Shown: positions 7,976 through 15,955 of the stretch, piece by piece
Layout of the letters: every line of letters starts with the position of its first letter
Position numbering within the stretch: position 1 is the first letter of the stretch
From: Miltoncostaea sp050249835
Lineage (GTDB): Bacteria; Actinomycetota; Thermoleophilia; Miltoncostaeales; Miltoncostaeaceae
Reading direction: 5' to 3'
Assembly (NCBI GenBank): GCA_050249835.1
Contig: JBFWPT010000003.1
Location: forward strand, 112,339 to 176,338
DNA: 64,000 bases
Position numbers and translations under genes: made by a program
The notes under the pieces: model-generated
Databases searched by the model: none
What the model was told of the DNA's origin: nothing
What the model saw: the letters and a program-made list of their open reading frames with translations, nothing else

Positions 7976-9330
7976 CCGCCGTCGACCGGATCCAGCTCCG
8001 CCGTGCCGCCGGGGCCGATCACGAGGTTGCGCGCAAGTGGCATCTGGTGGGACGAGCTCTCCAGGATGTGCATGAGGTAGCCCGCCGTGTTCGGGAACAC
8101 CACGAGGTCGCCGATCCCGACGCCCTCGGGAAACCGGAGGCGCCGCCAGGTGAGGAGCTCAGCCTCGATGCAATAGGCGCCGGTGAGGAAGCCCTCTATC
8201 GGCTCGCCGGCGTCCTCCCCGGTGGGGAGGAGAAGCGGGTCCACCAGGAAATCGTCGGAGGTCGAGCGGCACTGGGTGCGGTTCATCTCGACACCGATGA
8301 GCCAGTCGCCGTCGCGCCGTGGCTTGCGGTGCACCACCCGCGCGACGGTCATGCCGCAGCCGTCGAGCAGCGCACGGCCAGGTTCGCAGCGCAGCTGGAG
8401 GCGGCGCTCGCGGAGCGCTCCGGCCACCGTGCCGGACCCCTCGGCGAGGGCCGCCCCGAGCACGTCCGTCAGCCACTGCCCCCGGACGGGGGATTGGTGG
8501 TACGGGTACGTAGGCCCGATGGGGTGGCCGTCGTAGGTCAGGTTCCCGCCGGCCGCGGCTGCCCCGAAGCGTTGCCACTGCCCGCCGTCCTCCAGGTAGC
8601 TCATCGGAATGCCGCCTCCGATGTCGAGGAAGGTGGCGTCGTGGCCCGCCGCGCGGAGGGCGTCGACGAGTGGGAGGGCCTGGCTCATCGCCAGGACGCG
8701 GTCCGCCGAGGCGTAGCCGTCCAGGTGGAAATGGACCCCGTCGAACCGGATCCCGGCGCGCGGCTCTCCGCGGGCGATCGCGAGCGCCTCCTCCGGCGCG
8801 AAGCCGAAACGCGACGGGGGGCGGCCGGGGCCGAGGTCGGCGGTCAGCCGCAGGGCCGCGCGGGCCTGCTGGCCGAGCGCCGTGGCGACGGAGGACAGCG
8901 CGCGCAGCTCATCCGGGTTGTCGAGGGCGACCGTGACGCCCGACCGGACGCAGAGCTCCAGCAGGGAGCGCGGCTTCACGGCCGCGGTCATCACCATCCG
9001 GGACCCGGAGACGCCCCGCTCGAGGGCCTGCTGCAGCTCCGGCTCGCTCGCCAAGTCCACACCCAGCCCCAGCCGCCGCGCCTCGTCGACGAATGACAAG
9101 GCCTTGTTGGCCTTGCGGGCGAAGAAGATCCCGAGCTCGACCCCTGCGCGCGACGCTGCGTCCGCCAGCTCGGCGGCGTTGCGCGCCATGGGCCCCGGAG
9201 CGATGAGGTTGAGCGGCGACCCGTGGCTCTCCACGAGGTCGCGCAGCCGGTCCGGCGTGCCACACAACACGACCTGCCAGTCCTCCAGCCGGGCGTCGAG
9301 AGGCACCATGCCGCGGCAGCGGGCCCTCAC
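7972..9330 (-). CDS. fold-type III PLP decarboxylase (Y4yA/LysA-like)
   Basis: The 452-residue enzyme has the alanine racemase/ornithine-diaminopimelate decarboxylase fold. The PLP lysine is in FFARKANKAL (about K73), the phosphate loop is GGGIP, EPGRALLDG follows, and a late active-site Cys sits in GAYCIEAELL. It resembles the Y4yA-type branch rather than true LysA, judging by the divergent lysine motif (ARKAN instead of AVKAN) and the genes around it. It probably decarboxylates or epimerises an amino acid. It is third in an operon: the GTG start at 9330 overlaps the upstream stop by 4 bp (an ATG at 9309 is an alternative). Confidence 0.7.
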   Translation of the reverse strand: MRARCRGMVPLDARLEDWQVVLCGTPDRLRDLVESHGSPLNLIAPGPMARNAAELADAASRAGVELGIFFARKANKALSFVDEARRLGLGVDLASEPELQQALERGVSGSRMVMTAAVKPRSLLELCVRSGVTVALDNPDELRALSSVATALGQQARAALRLTADLGPGRPPSRFGFAPEEALAIARGEPRAGIRFDGVHFHLDGYASADRVLAMSQALPLVDALRAAGHDATFLDIGGGIPMSYLEDGGQWQRFGAAAAGGNLTYDGHPIGPTYPYHQSPVRGQWLTDVLGAALAEGSGTVAGALRERRLQLRCEPGRALLDGCGMTVARVVHRKPRRDGDWLIGVEMNRTQCRSTSDDFLVDPLLLPTGEDAGEPIEGFLTGAYCIEAELLTWRRLRFPEGVGIGDLVVFPNTAGYLMHILESSSHQMPLARNLVIGPGGTAELDPVDGG

Positions 9331-10961
9331 GACACGTGGACCAGGTCCGCGGCGGCGGCCGCCCCCGCCACGCGGCGCGCCCAGCAGTCGGTCTGGGGGT
9401 GCAGGCGGCGGTTGAGCGTGTCGTTGCCCACCACGGAGTCTTCCGCGAGCCGGCCGACGACCGCGAGCCCTTCGCTGCGCCCGCCGTCGCGGGCGATGCA
9501 GGTGCCGTCGCAGTCCACCTCCAGGCCCCGCCGGTGCGCCGCGATCCGCACCGCCCCGTCCTCCAGCAGGCCGGACACGAGCGCCGGCCGCGACGTCGGG
9601 ACACCCGGCGGGGCCAGCACGGCGTTGACCACCGCGTCGACGGGGCGCCGGCGACCGTCCAGCGCCAGCGCGGTGACCCCGCCGGCCGTCTCCGGGCGGC
9701 CGCCGGCGACCCAGCCGAGGTCCACCCGGCGCGCCTCGACCAGGGCAAGGAGCCTCCACGCGTTGAGCGGGGGCGGGCCGAACGCGAGGCGCTCCATCTC
9801 GGAGGCGACGGCGAGGAAGGCCGGCCAGTCGGCGGTGGCGAGGCCGTCGCCGCCGAGCCGCGCGACGAGGGACGGATAGAGGCCCTGCCATGTCTGGCCG
9901 AGCGCCCACGGCGTCCCGGGCGCGCGCCGCCCCGCGCCCACCTCGAGCGACCGCCGGATCTCGTCGGCCGGACCTGCCGGCGCCGGGGTGGTGGCCGGGC
10001 CGCCGGCGGCCCGCAGTACCGCGGCGGCGGTGGTGTGGATGACGGGCAGGAGATGATCGCGCAGGCGCAGGGGGGTGGGCATCGCGTCGAGCATGGCCGC
10101 GCCCCGCTCGAGGATCCCGGGGAGACCGGGGATCGAGCGGGCGAGCGCCGGGTCCGGCTTCGCGAGCATGGGCCGTCCGGTGCGGGAGTACGGCAGCAGC
10201 ACGCCGGGCTCCTCACCCGACGGCTCGTACGTGACCGGTCCGTGCTCCGCTGTCGGCGCGAAGGCGCCACCCCGGCCCTCGGTGAGCGCCAGCGCAGCAT
10301 CGAGGAAGGTGAGCGCGAAGCCGCGCACCGCGACGGTCGCGCCCGCGGCGATCCCCTCGGTGAGAGCCGGCCCGGTCGGGAGCACGGCCGGCACGAGCGG
10401 CGCGGCGTGGTGCCAGGGGGACGGGGGAGCCGCGGCGATCGTGGTGCCGTGACCGACCGTGAGCAGCACCTCGTCGTGGGTCGTGACCCCGCCGTCCGCG
10501 TCCACCACCGACCAGGCCGCCCCGTCGCGCCCCATCCTGCTGACGGTGCGGGGGACGATCCGCAGCGTCACCTCGGGGGGCAGGGCGTCGCGCAACCGTA
10601 GGAGTCCGTCCGCCAGGTAGGAGCCGACGAGCCCGCGGGGCGGGTAGCGCTCCTCCTCGGCGGTGACGGTGGGCGGTCCGTGTCCCCGACGCCACGCGGT
10701 GTACGAGAGCCGCCGGGCCGCCGGTACCGCGGCGTTCTCACCGTGCCAGAGGTCCAGGCGGTCAGCCGCCAGGTTCATCCTGAGGTAGGCAGGCTGGGCG
10801 GGGTCGTAGACCGGCCCGGCACCCGGGACGGGGTGCGGCTCGAAGGCGACCACCTCGACTGGCGCGTGCCGCAGCGCGGCGTGATGCACGAGCCGCTCCA
10901 GGGCGAACAGCCCCTTCGGCCCGAGCCCGGCGACCGCGACGCGCAGGGGCGTCGTGCTCAC
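9327..10961 (-). CDS. FAD/NAD(P)-binding protein (NAD_binding_9 type)
   Basis: The 544-residue protein starts with a Rossmann dinucleotide-binding strand, VAVAGLGPKGLFALERL (glycines near residues 12-17), and continues with YLRMNLAAD and a long C-terminal half ending in VVGRLAEDSVVGNDTLNR. This matches FAD/NAD(P)-binding proteins of the pfam13454 type, often found in specialised-metabolite or siderophore-type clusters; the reaction is not established. It overlaps the upstream SbnA-like gene (GTGA) and the downstream PLP enzyme by 4 bp each, so all three products are made together. It may oxidise an amino-acid intermediate formed by the SbnA-like enzyme; that is inference. Confidence 0.65.
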   Translation of the reverse strand: MSTTPLRVAVAGLGPKGLFALERLVHHAALRHAPVEVVAFEPHPVPGAGPVYDPAQPAYLRMNLAADRLDLWHGENAAVPAARRLSYTAWRRGHGPPTVTAEEERYPPRGLVGSYLADGLLRLRDALPPEVTLRIVPRTVSRMGRDGAAWSVVDADGGVTTHDEVLLTVGHGTTIAAAPPSPWHHAAPLVPAVLPTGPALTEGIAAGATVAVRGFALTFLDAALALTEGRGGAFAPTAEHGPVTYEPSGEEPGVLLPYSRTGRPMLAKPDPALARSIPGLPGILERGAAMLDAMPTPLRLRDHLLPVIHTTAAAVLRAAGGPATTPAPAGPADEIRRSLEVGAGRRAPGTPWALGQTWQGLYPSLVARLGGDGLATADWPAFLAVASEMERLAFGPPPLNAWRLLALVEARRVDLGWVAGGRPETAGGVTALALDGRRRPVDAVVNAVLAPPGVPTSRPALVSGLLEDGAVRIAAHRRGLEVDCDGTCIARDGGRSEGLAVVGRLAEDSVVGNDTLNRRLHPQTDCWARRVAGAAAAADLVHVS

Positions 10962-12031
10962 GGGGCGATGCCGACGAGGGCGCCGTCCTCGTCGATCCGG
11001 GCGCCCAGCTCGCGGGCCACCCAGTCGTCGTCGTAGACGGTGCCGAGGTAGCCGGCGCCGCCGTCCGGGAAGATGAGGGCGCACCGACTGCCTTGGGGCA
11101 GCATCGGCGCGACGAGTTCCAGTGCCATGGCGACGCCCCCCGACGAGCCGCCGGCGAAGATCGCCTCCCGGGCGACGAGCCGCCGGCAGCCGAGGACACA
11201 GTCCAGGTCTGACACCCGCAGAAGGACGTCGTACGGGGCGGAGCGCGACAGGGCCGTCTCCACCCCGGCGCCGAACCCCGGGAGGCGGCGCGTGCCGCGC
11301 ACCCCGCCGAACAGGGCACTCCCCACGGCGTCCACCGCGACGATGCGCGTGCTCCGCCCGTGGCGCGCGAGGTGGTCGGCGCACCCCTGCAGGGTCCCGG
11401 CCGTGCTCGTGGCCACGATCAGGTAGTCCAGGTCACCGCCGAGCGCCTCGTCGATCTCCCGCATGGTCCCGTCCTCGTGGGCGGCGGCGTTCGACGCGTT
11501 CGAGTACTGGTCCGGCCAGTAGGCGCCGGGGATCGTCCGCACGAGGTCCCGCACCAGCGCGAGACGCGCCGTGAGCAGGTCGCCCGTCTCCGGGTCGGGG
11601 TCGGTCACCACGCGCACCTCGGCGCCGAACGCGCGCAGGGTCCGCACGTTCGTCTCGTGCGCACGGCTGTCAACGACGCAGATGAGCCGGAGGCCGTGAT
11701 ACCGGCAGGCCTGCGCCAGCCCCACGCCCATGTTCCCCGATGTGGATTCCACCACCGTGCCCCCCGGTGCGACCAGGCCGCGGGTGAGGGCGTCTTCGAT
11801 CATCCGGGTGGCGGGCCGGGCCTTCGCGCTGCCACCGGGGTTCGCGACCTCCAGCTTGGCCCAGGCGCGGAGGCGGTCGTCCGGGAGGTACCGGCACAGC
11901 TCCACGAGAGGGGTCCCGCCGATGGCGTCCAGCACGCCCGCGGCAGGCGGGGGTGGGGCGGCCTGGGCTGGCTGTGGGGGGACGGGGTCGATCCGCACGC
12001 CGTCCTGTTCCCCCGGGTCCCCGGGCCGCAA
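10958..12031 (-). CDS. SbnA/cysteine synthase-like PLP enzyme
   Basis: The 357-residue protein is a fold-type II PLP enzyme. GGTPLVEL (38-45) opens the domain, the PLP lysine is K70 in NPGGSAKAR, and the substrate loop TSGNMG is at 97-102. The lysine motif differs from the usual SVKDR of O-acetylserine sulfhydrylases, and with its partners the protein looks closer to SbnA, which joins O-phosphoserine and glutamate on the way to 2,3-diaminopropionate. It is the first gene of a three-gene operon. The frame opens with TTG at 12031; a GTG at 11998 with AGGAC nearby is an equally good start and would drop a Pro-rich leader. Confidence 0.7.
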   Translation of the reverse strand: MRPGDPGEQDGVRIDPVPPQPAQAAPPPPAAGVLDAIGGTPLVELCRYLPDDRLRAWAKLEVANPGGSAKARPATRMIEDALTRGLVAPGGTVVESTSGNMGVGLAQACRYHGLRLICVVDSRAHETNVRTLRAFGAEVRVVTDPDPETGDLLTARLALVRDLVRTIPGAYWPDQYSNASNAAAHEDGTMREIDEALGGDLDYLIVATSTAGTLQGCADHLARHGRSTRIVAVDAVGSALFGGVRGTRRLPGFGAGVETALSRSAPYDVLLRVSDLDCVLGCRRLVAREAIFAGGSSGGVAMALELVAPMLPQGSRCALIFPDGGAGYLGTVYDDDWVARELGARIDEDGALVGIAP

Positions 12032-12049
12032 TCACCCCCCGTCGCCACA

Positions 12050-12091
12050 CGCGGCACGCCGGGGGGCAGATCGCCCCCAAGGCGTGCCGCG
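12050..12091. terminator. hairpin between DUF2383 and SbnA-like genes
   Basis: An 11-bp stem (12050-12060 with 12081-12091) encloses a second G-run/C-run pairing. It lies between the end of the DUF2383 gene and the start of the SbnA-like operon, so it probably ends transcription of the former. Confidence 0.65.
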
Positions 12092-12099
12092 GCGCGGGC

Positions 12100-12543
12100 T
12101 CAGGCGGCGTCGCGGAGTGCCCTGACCTGGTCGTGCGCCTGACGCACCTGGTCGAACTGCCGCTGCACCACGGACCGCAGGCCGTCGGAGATGTCGGCGG
12201 AGAGAGCCTTCTCGTACTCCGCGACGGCGTGGTCTTCGCCCTGCTCCGCCGCGTCGAGCACGCCGCCCGGGCCCGACCCGGAGAGGGAGTCCTTCAGCGA
12301 CATCCAGACCCGGTGGACGGTTCCCGCGACGCTGCCGGAGTCGTCCGCGTCGTCGCCGTAGTCGGCGGCGAGGGCGTCGAGCTCGTCGGCGAAGGCGGCG
12401 CGCTGCTGCGAGAAGTCGCGCATCTGCGTCGCCAGCTCGGGTCGGTCGGAGCCGGCCAGTTTCTCGGCCGCGTCGGCGAACCCCTCCTGCCCGTCGCGGA
12501 GGGTCTCGATGAGATCCTCGGTCACACGCTTGTCGTTCGACAT
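12100..12543 (-). CDS. DUF2383 / PA2169-type four-helix-bundle protein
   Basis: The 147-residue acidic protein is all helix. It matches the PA2169/DUF2383 ferritin-like four-helix group (DLIETLRDGQEGFADAAEKL at the N-terminus, a helix ending in EKAL, then QFDQVRQAHDQVRAL). Members are often stress-induced; metal binding has been proposed but no clear ExxH pair is visible here. The ATG at 12543 has AAGGGG upstream. The 145-bp divergent spacer to the DUF2945 gene contains GGGTA elements in both orientations, hinting at SigB/SigF-type control of both genes. Confidence 0.65.
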   Translation of the reverse strand: MSNDKRVTEDLIETLRDGQEGFADAAEKLAGSDRPELATQMRDFSQQRAAFADELDALAADYGDDADDSGSVAGTVHRVWMSLKDSLSGSGPGGVLDAAEQGEDHAVAEYEKALSADISDGLRSVVQRQFDQVRQAHDQVRALRDAA

Positions 12544-12630
12544 GCCGCGCCCCTTCCTCGTCGTGGTCACCGGCGCGGTACCCGCCCCCGCCGGTCGCTC
12601 ACGGGCATCGGGCGCTCGATGGCCATACCC

Positions 12631-12656
12631 GGTGATTGCGGGCCCGCGATCGGGTA
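12631..12656 (+). promoter_or_regulatory. weak SigB/SigF-like promoter
   Basis: GGTGA at 12631-12635 and GGGTA at 12652-12656 are 16 nt apart, so the -10 matches fully but the -35 only partly. It points toward the DUF2945-HAD operon that starts 33 bp downstream. Confidence 0.35.
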
Positions 12657-12689
12657 CGGCCTCTCCACGGAACGGATCAGAGGAGCGAG

Positions 12690-12908
12690 ATGGCTGACAT
12701 CAGGGTCGGCGACCGGGTGAGCTGGGCGACGCCGCAGGGGCGCACCCGGGGGAAGGTCATCAAACGACTCACGTCCCGCACGTCGGTGGGTGGGACCGTG
12801 ATCGCCGCGACGCGCAGCGAGCCGAGGTTCCTGGTCGAGAGCGAGAAGACCGGTGCCCATGCCGCGCATCGGCCCGAGGCGCTGCGCAGGCTGAAGCCGG
12901 CCTCATGA
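12690..12908 (+). CDS. DUF2945 (HVA1/Tudor-like) protein
   Basis: The 72-residue protein matches the DUF2945 (HVA1) family almost end to end: VGDRVSW, GKVIKRLTSRT, a central variable strand, FLVESEKTG, and AAHRPEALRRL at the C-terminus. It is predicted to be a small SH3/Tudor-like beta-barrel of unknown function, commonly found with general stress genes. The ATG at 12690 has AGGAG 9 nt upstream. It overlaps the HAD gene by 4 bp (ATGA), so the two are translationally coupled. Confidence 0.75.
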   Translation: MADIRVGDRVSWATPQGRTRGKVIKRLTSRTSVGGTVIAATRSEPRFLVESEKTGAHAAHRPEALRRLKPAS

Positions 12909-13588
12909 CGGGCGCCACCGACACGAGGACCGCGGCGATCGTGGACATCGACGGCACCTTGGTGGACTCGAACTACCAACATGCGCTGGCCTGGTTCCGC
13001 GCGTTGCGACGCCATGGCGTGACCTGCGAGATCCGTATCCTCCACCACCTCATCGGGATGGGCGGCGATCAGATCGTCCCCGAGGTCGCGGGTGACGAGA
13101 TCGAACGGGACCGGGGCGACGCGATCCGGGAGGCGGAGGGCGAGGAGTTCCGCGCGATCATGGACGAGGTCACCCTCCTGCCCGGGGCGCGCGACCTGCT
13201 GGAGACGCTCGCCTCGGAGGCGCGCACCGTCGTCCTCTCGAGTTCCGCCAAGCCCGACGAGGCGGAGCGGTGGGTTGACCTCCTCGACGCCCGCGACCTA
13301 CTCGACGGGTGGACCACCTCCGACGACGTGGACGCCACCAAGCCCGAGCCGGACCTCGTGGAGGCCGCGATCCGCCTCGGCGGCGGCGGGCCGGCCCTCA
13401 TGATCGGCGACTCGAGCTGGGACTGCCGCGCCGCCGTCCGGGCCGGCATACCGTCGGTCGCCGTGCTGACCGGTGGCTACTGCCGCGACGAGCTGCTCCA
13501 GGCAGGAGCCACGGCGGTCTTCGGTTCGCTCCACGAGGCGGCGGCGGGCATCGTCGATCGTCGGCTCCTCCGAGGTGCGCTGCGCTGA
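12905..13588 (+). CDS. HAD-family phosphatase
   Basis: The 227-residue protein has the four HAD motifs: the nucleophile DIDGT (D14, D16), LSSSAKPDE as motif II, the lysine in DATKPEPD as motif III, and IGDSSWD as motif IV. A small helical cap follows motif I, as in beta-phosphoglucomutase and phosphoglycolate phosphatase-like enzymes. It probably hydrolyses a small phosphomonoester; the substrate is unknown. It overlaps DUF2945 upstream by 4 bp and abuts the CHAD remnant downstream, so it may once have belonged to a phosphate-related stress operon. Confidence 0.8.
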   Translation: MTGATDTRTAAIVDIDGTLVDSNYQHALAWFRALRRHGVTCEIRILHHLIGMGGDQIVPEVAGDEIERDRGDAIREAEGEEFRAIMDEVTLLPGARDLLETLASEARTVVLSSSAKPDEAERWVDLLDARDLLDGWTTSDDVDATKPEPDLVEAAIRLGGGGPALMIGDSSWDCRAAVRAGIPSVAVLTGGYCRDELLQAGATAVFGSLHEAAAGIVDRRLLRGALR

Positions 13589-14290
13589 TGGCGTACGTCC
13601 TCCGGCCCGCGAGGTCCGTGAACCGGAACATCCCACGGATCGGAGTGCGCGAGCTCGACCGCGCAATCGCCGCTTTGGAAGACCAGTCCGCCGTCGGCAC
13701 GGCGGAGTCCGTCCACGACGCGCGGAAGCGCTGCAAGAAGGTCCGCGGGATCATCCGGCTGGCATAACCCGCCTCGGATCCGACTGCTACGCCCTGAACA
13801 CAACGGTGTGCGACGCTCCCCGGGCGCTGGGTGACGCCCGCGATGCCACGACGATCCGACGCGCGTGGGACGACCTTTGGGAGGCCGCGGGCGTGGCTGA
13901 TGGCCTGTCGGCGGCTGTCCGGGGTGCCCTCGGCGCGTCCTCGGGAACGCTCCCGTGCGACCTCGAGGAGCCGCTCGGGTTCCTGTGGGAGGCGCGGCAT
14001 GTCATGGGGCGCGTCACGATTGCGAACGACCCGTCCGTGCTCCTCCGGGGGTTCGCCGACAACTATCGCCTGGAGGACGCTGGCATCACGCGCGACTCCT
14101 GTACCCGTCGCGCCGAGCATGGTGGGGCGCTTCGCTGCGAACTGAAGGCACTCTCGACGGACTCGGCGACGACCATGACCTCGCGCTTCTCGGCGCCGCA
14201 CTCTCGTCCCGGCCCGACCTCGACCCCGGCACGGCCCGTCGGCGAGATCGCGGACCTTGCTTCTCATCCGTCGGACCGGCCGTTCGGTTC
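13588..14290 (+). pseudogene. frameshifted CHAD-domain gene
   Basis: An intact start (ATG at 13588, overlapping the HAD stop by 1 bp) encodes a normal CHAD N-terminus with HDARKRCKKVRGIIRLA, then a stop at 13767. Similarity resumes in another frame with PRALGDARDATTIRRAWDDL (about 13800-13880) and then moves to a third frame near 14155-14165, where ELKALST is continued by LGDDHDLALLGAALSSR. These are successive parts of one CHAD domain, a helical domain with conserved histidines that binds polyphosphate. Two separate frameshifts argue for a decaying gene rather than one sequencing error. The 220 bp between here and the integrase hold no further gene that I can see. Confidence 0.75.
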
Positions 14291-14508
14291 CCAGGCCGCG
14301 AGCGCTGCCTGAGGCATCACGGCGTGATCTGACGGCAGAGCCGGAGGCGGGGAGGCTCTTGGCCTCGGGCGCTTGGACCACGGAGCGCCCCAGTTCGCTC
14401 GCGGTCGTCGAGGGATTCGCAAGACCCTTGCTCGTGCCACCCTCGCCCGGTGACAGCGTCCGGCTGGTCGGTCAGAGTCGAAGCCCGACGTCGGATGGGG
14501 TGAGGTCC

Positions 14509-15795
14509 ATGGCGGCATGCGCTGGACAGGGTGGCGACGCTCCGCGGCGTGGGTGGCGTGAACGCATCGACGCCGGGCTCTATCGCTCTCATCGAGTCGG
14601 ATGCCCGTCTTCGGCAGACCATCGGCCCCGGCGCCGGTGCGAGTGCCCCCTCCAGATCGTCGTCCCGGGTGCCCGCCCTGGAACGACGCGCTTGGTCTCG
14701 ATGGTCGGCCCGGTCTCGCAGGCGCGTGCGATGCGCGATCGGCTTCGCGGAGCAGGGCGCCCGGCGATGCCGACACACGTTGCGGCAACGACCCTCGACG
14801 CGTTCGCCGGTGACTACTTCCGCGCCAAGGCCCCGACGCTCGCGCCGTCCACGATCAAGGCCCGGGAGGAGGCATATCGCCTCCGCATCAGCCCGTCACT
14901 GGGTGGCGAGGACCTCGTGAGGGTCGACCGCCGGAGGGTCGAGGTCTGGCTCGCTGAGACGCTCGCGACAGCAAGCCCCCACGCGGCGTGGAAGGCCGTG
15001 GGGTCGCTCCGCGCCATGCTGAAGCTCGCCGTCGAGTGGGGCTTCCTGGAGGACAACCCGGCGCCCGGGCTGCGCCTGCCGAAGCGAAGGATCGACCACG
15101 CGGCGGCCGAGCGGGTGCTCACCGCCGAGCAGCTCGAGCTCCTCGTCTCGGCCACGCGGCGGGCGCGGGTCGAGACGATGATCCGGGCGGCGGGCGAGGG
15201 AGGGCTCCGGCTCGGTGAGGTCATCGGGCTCCGCTGGCCGGACGTCGACCTCCCGAACCGGCGGCTGACCATCGCCCGGTCCGTCTGGCAGGAGGCCGCG
15301 CGCGGCAACGAGCCGCTGCGACGGATCGTCGGCCCACCCAAGAGCGGCCGGGAGCGACGGGTCGCCATCTCCTCGAGCCTCGCTGCGCGTCTGGGCGAGT
15401 GGTACGCCGAGAGCGTCGTCGAGGGCGGCGCCCCCGCCGACGGGTACGTGTGGCCTGCGCGCGCCGGCGGGCCCATGGACCGGAGCACCCCGGGCCAGGC
15501 ACTCGCACGGCTCCTCGAGCGTGCCGGCCTCGTCGGCGCGGAAGGCCGGCCGCTGATCACCTTCCATGGGCTTCGGCACACGGCGGCCTCGATCATGCTC
15601 AGCCGGGACGTACCGCTCATCGTCGTATCCAGACAGCTCGGGCACGCGAACCCGAACATCACCGCCCAGGTCTACGCGCACCTGCTGTCGGACAGCCAGC
15701 TCGACGCCGCAGCGGCCGCATTCGAGCCCCGAATTCCCGCCGATACGTTGCGGGAGACGTTGCGGGAAGGCCTCGACCCAGCCGAGAAACCCTAG
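14509..15795 (+). CDS. tyrosine recombinase / site-specific integrase
   Basis: The 428-residue integrase has an N-terminal basic domain with a CxxxxxHRPRRRCEC zinc-like motif and RPGTTRLVSM, a SAM-like core-binding domain (about 90-185), and a catalytic domain with R234 (GLRLGEV), a Lys in GPPKSGRERR, H353-R356-H357 (HGLRH), a His in LGHANPNI and the nucleophile Y389. It should catalyse integration and excision at tRNA-Arg. The ATG at 14509 is chosen because GATGGGGTGAGG lies just upstream; the frame stays open further back without a plausible start. Its stop is 30 bp from attR. No excisionase gene is evident. Confidence 0.9.
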   Translation: MAACAGQGGDAPRRGWRERIDAGLYRSHRVGCPSSADHRPRRRCECPLQIVVPGARPGTTRLVSMVGPVSQARAMRDRLRGAGRPAMPTHVAATTLDAFAGDYFRAKAPTLAPSTIKAREEAYRLRISPSLGGEDLVRVDRRRVEVWLAETLATASPHAAWKAVGSLRAMLKLAVEWGFLEDNPAPGLRLPKRRIDHAAAERVLTAEQLELLVSATRRARVETMIRAAGEGGLRLGEVIGLRWPDVDLPNRRLTIARSVWQEAARGNEPLRRIVGPPKSGRERRVAISSSLAARLGEWYAESVVEGGAPADGYVWPARAGGPMDRSTPGQALARLLERAGLVGAEGRPLITFHGLRHTAASIMLSRDVPLIVVSRQLGHANPNITAQVYAHLLSDSQLDAAAAAFEPRIPADTLRETLREGLDPAEKP

Positions 15796-15825
15796 AAACA
15801 AGCTGTTTTCGGGCGTTTGGGAGGG

Positions 15826-15871
15826 CGGCCTTCTAAGCCGTTGGTCGCAGGTTCGAATCCTGCCGGGCGCG
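15826..15871 (+). repeat. attR: 46-bp duplicate of tRNA-Arg 3' half
   Basis: This is the right boundary of the island. It reproduces the anticodon arm to the acceptor 3' strand of the tRNA at 1268-1341 but lacks the D-arm and 5' acceptor strand, so it is not a functional tRNA gene. Confidence 0.9.
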
Positions 15872-15955
15872 TCCTCGGAACCCCGATGGGGAAATGGGGT
15901 GTCGTGGTCCGCTCTGGCCACGGAAGCGGGACGGCCCCCGGGCCGCGCGCGCCGG

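Larger units (their letters stand above)
1296..15871. mobile_element. tRNA-Arg-targeted genomic island, 14.5 kb
   Basis: The island is bounded by two exact 46-bp copies of the tRNA-Arg 3' half (1296-1341 and 15826-15871), with a tyrosine recombinase reading toward and ending 30 bp before the right copy. No conjugation, replication or capsid genes are seen, so it is an integrative island rather than a complete ICE or prophage. Its cargo runs from small membrane proteins through a SigB/SigF-like fragment, DUF1990, LLM, TIGR02587/88, a PLP/FAD operon, DUF2383, DUF2945, a HAD protein and a decaying CHAD gene. Genes at its two ends (1.3-3.1 kb, 13.6-14.5 kb) have a different codon texture from the middle, which suggests a mosaic origin. 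Confidence 0.85.

Noticed and set aside
15826..15871. Possible second tRNA-Arg gene
   Set aside because: It lacks the D-arm and the 5' acceptor strand, so it is an attachment-site copy only.
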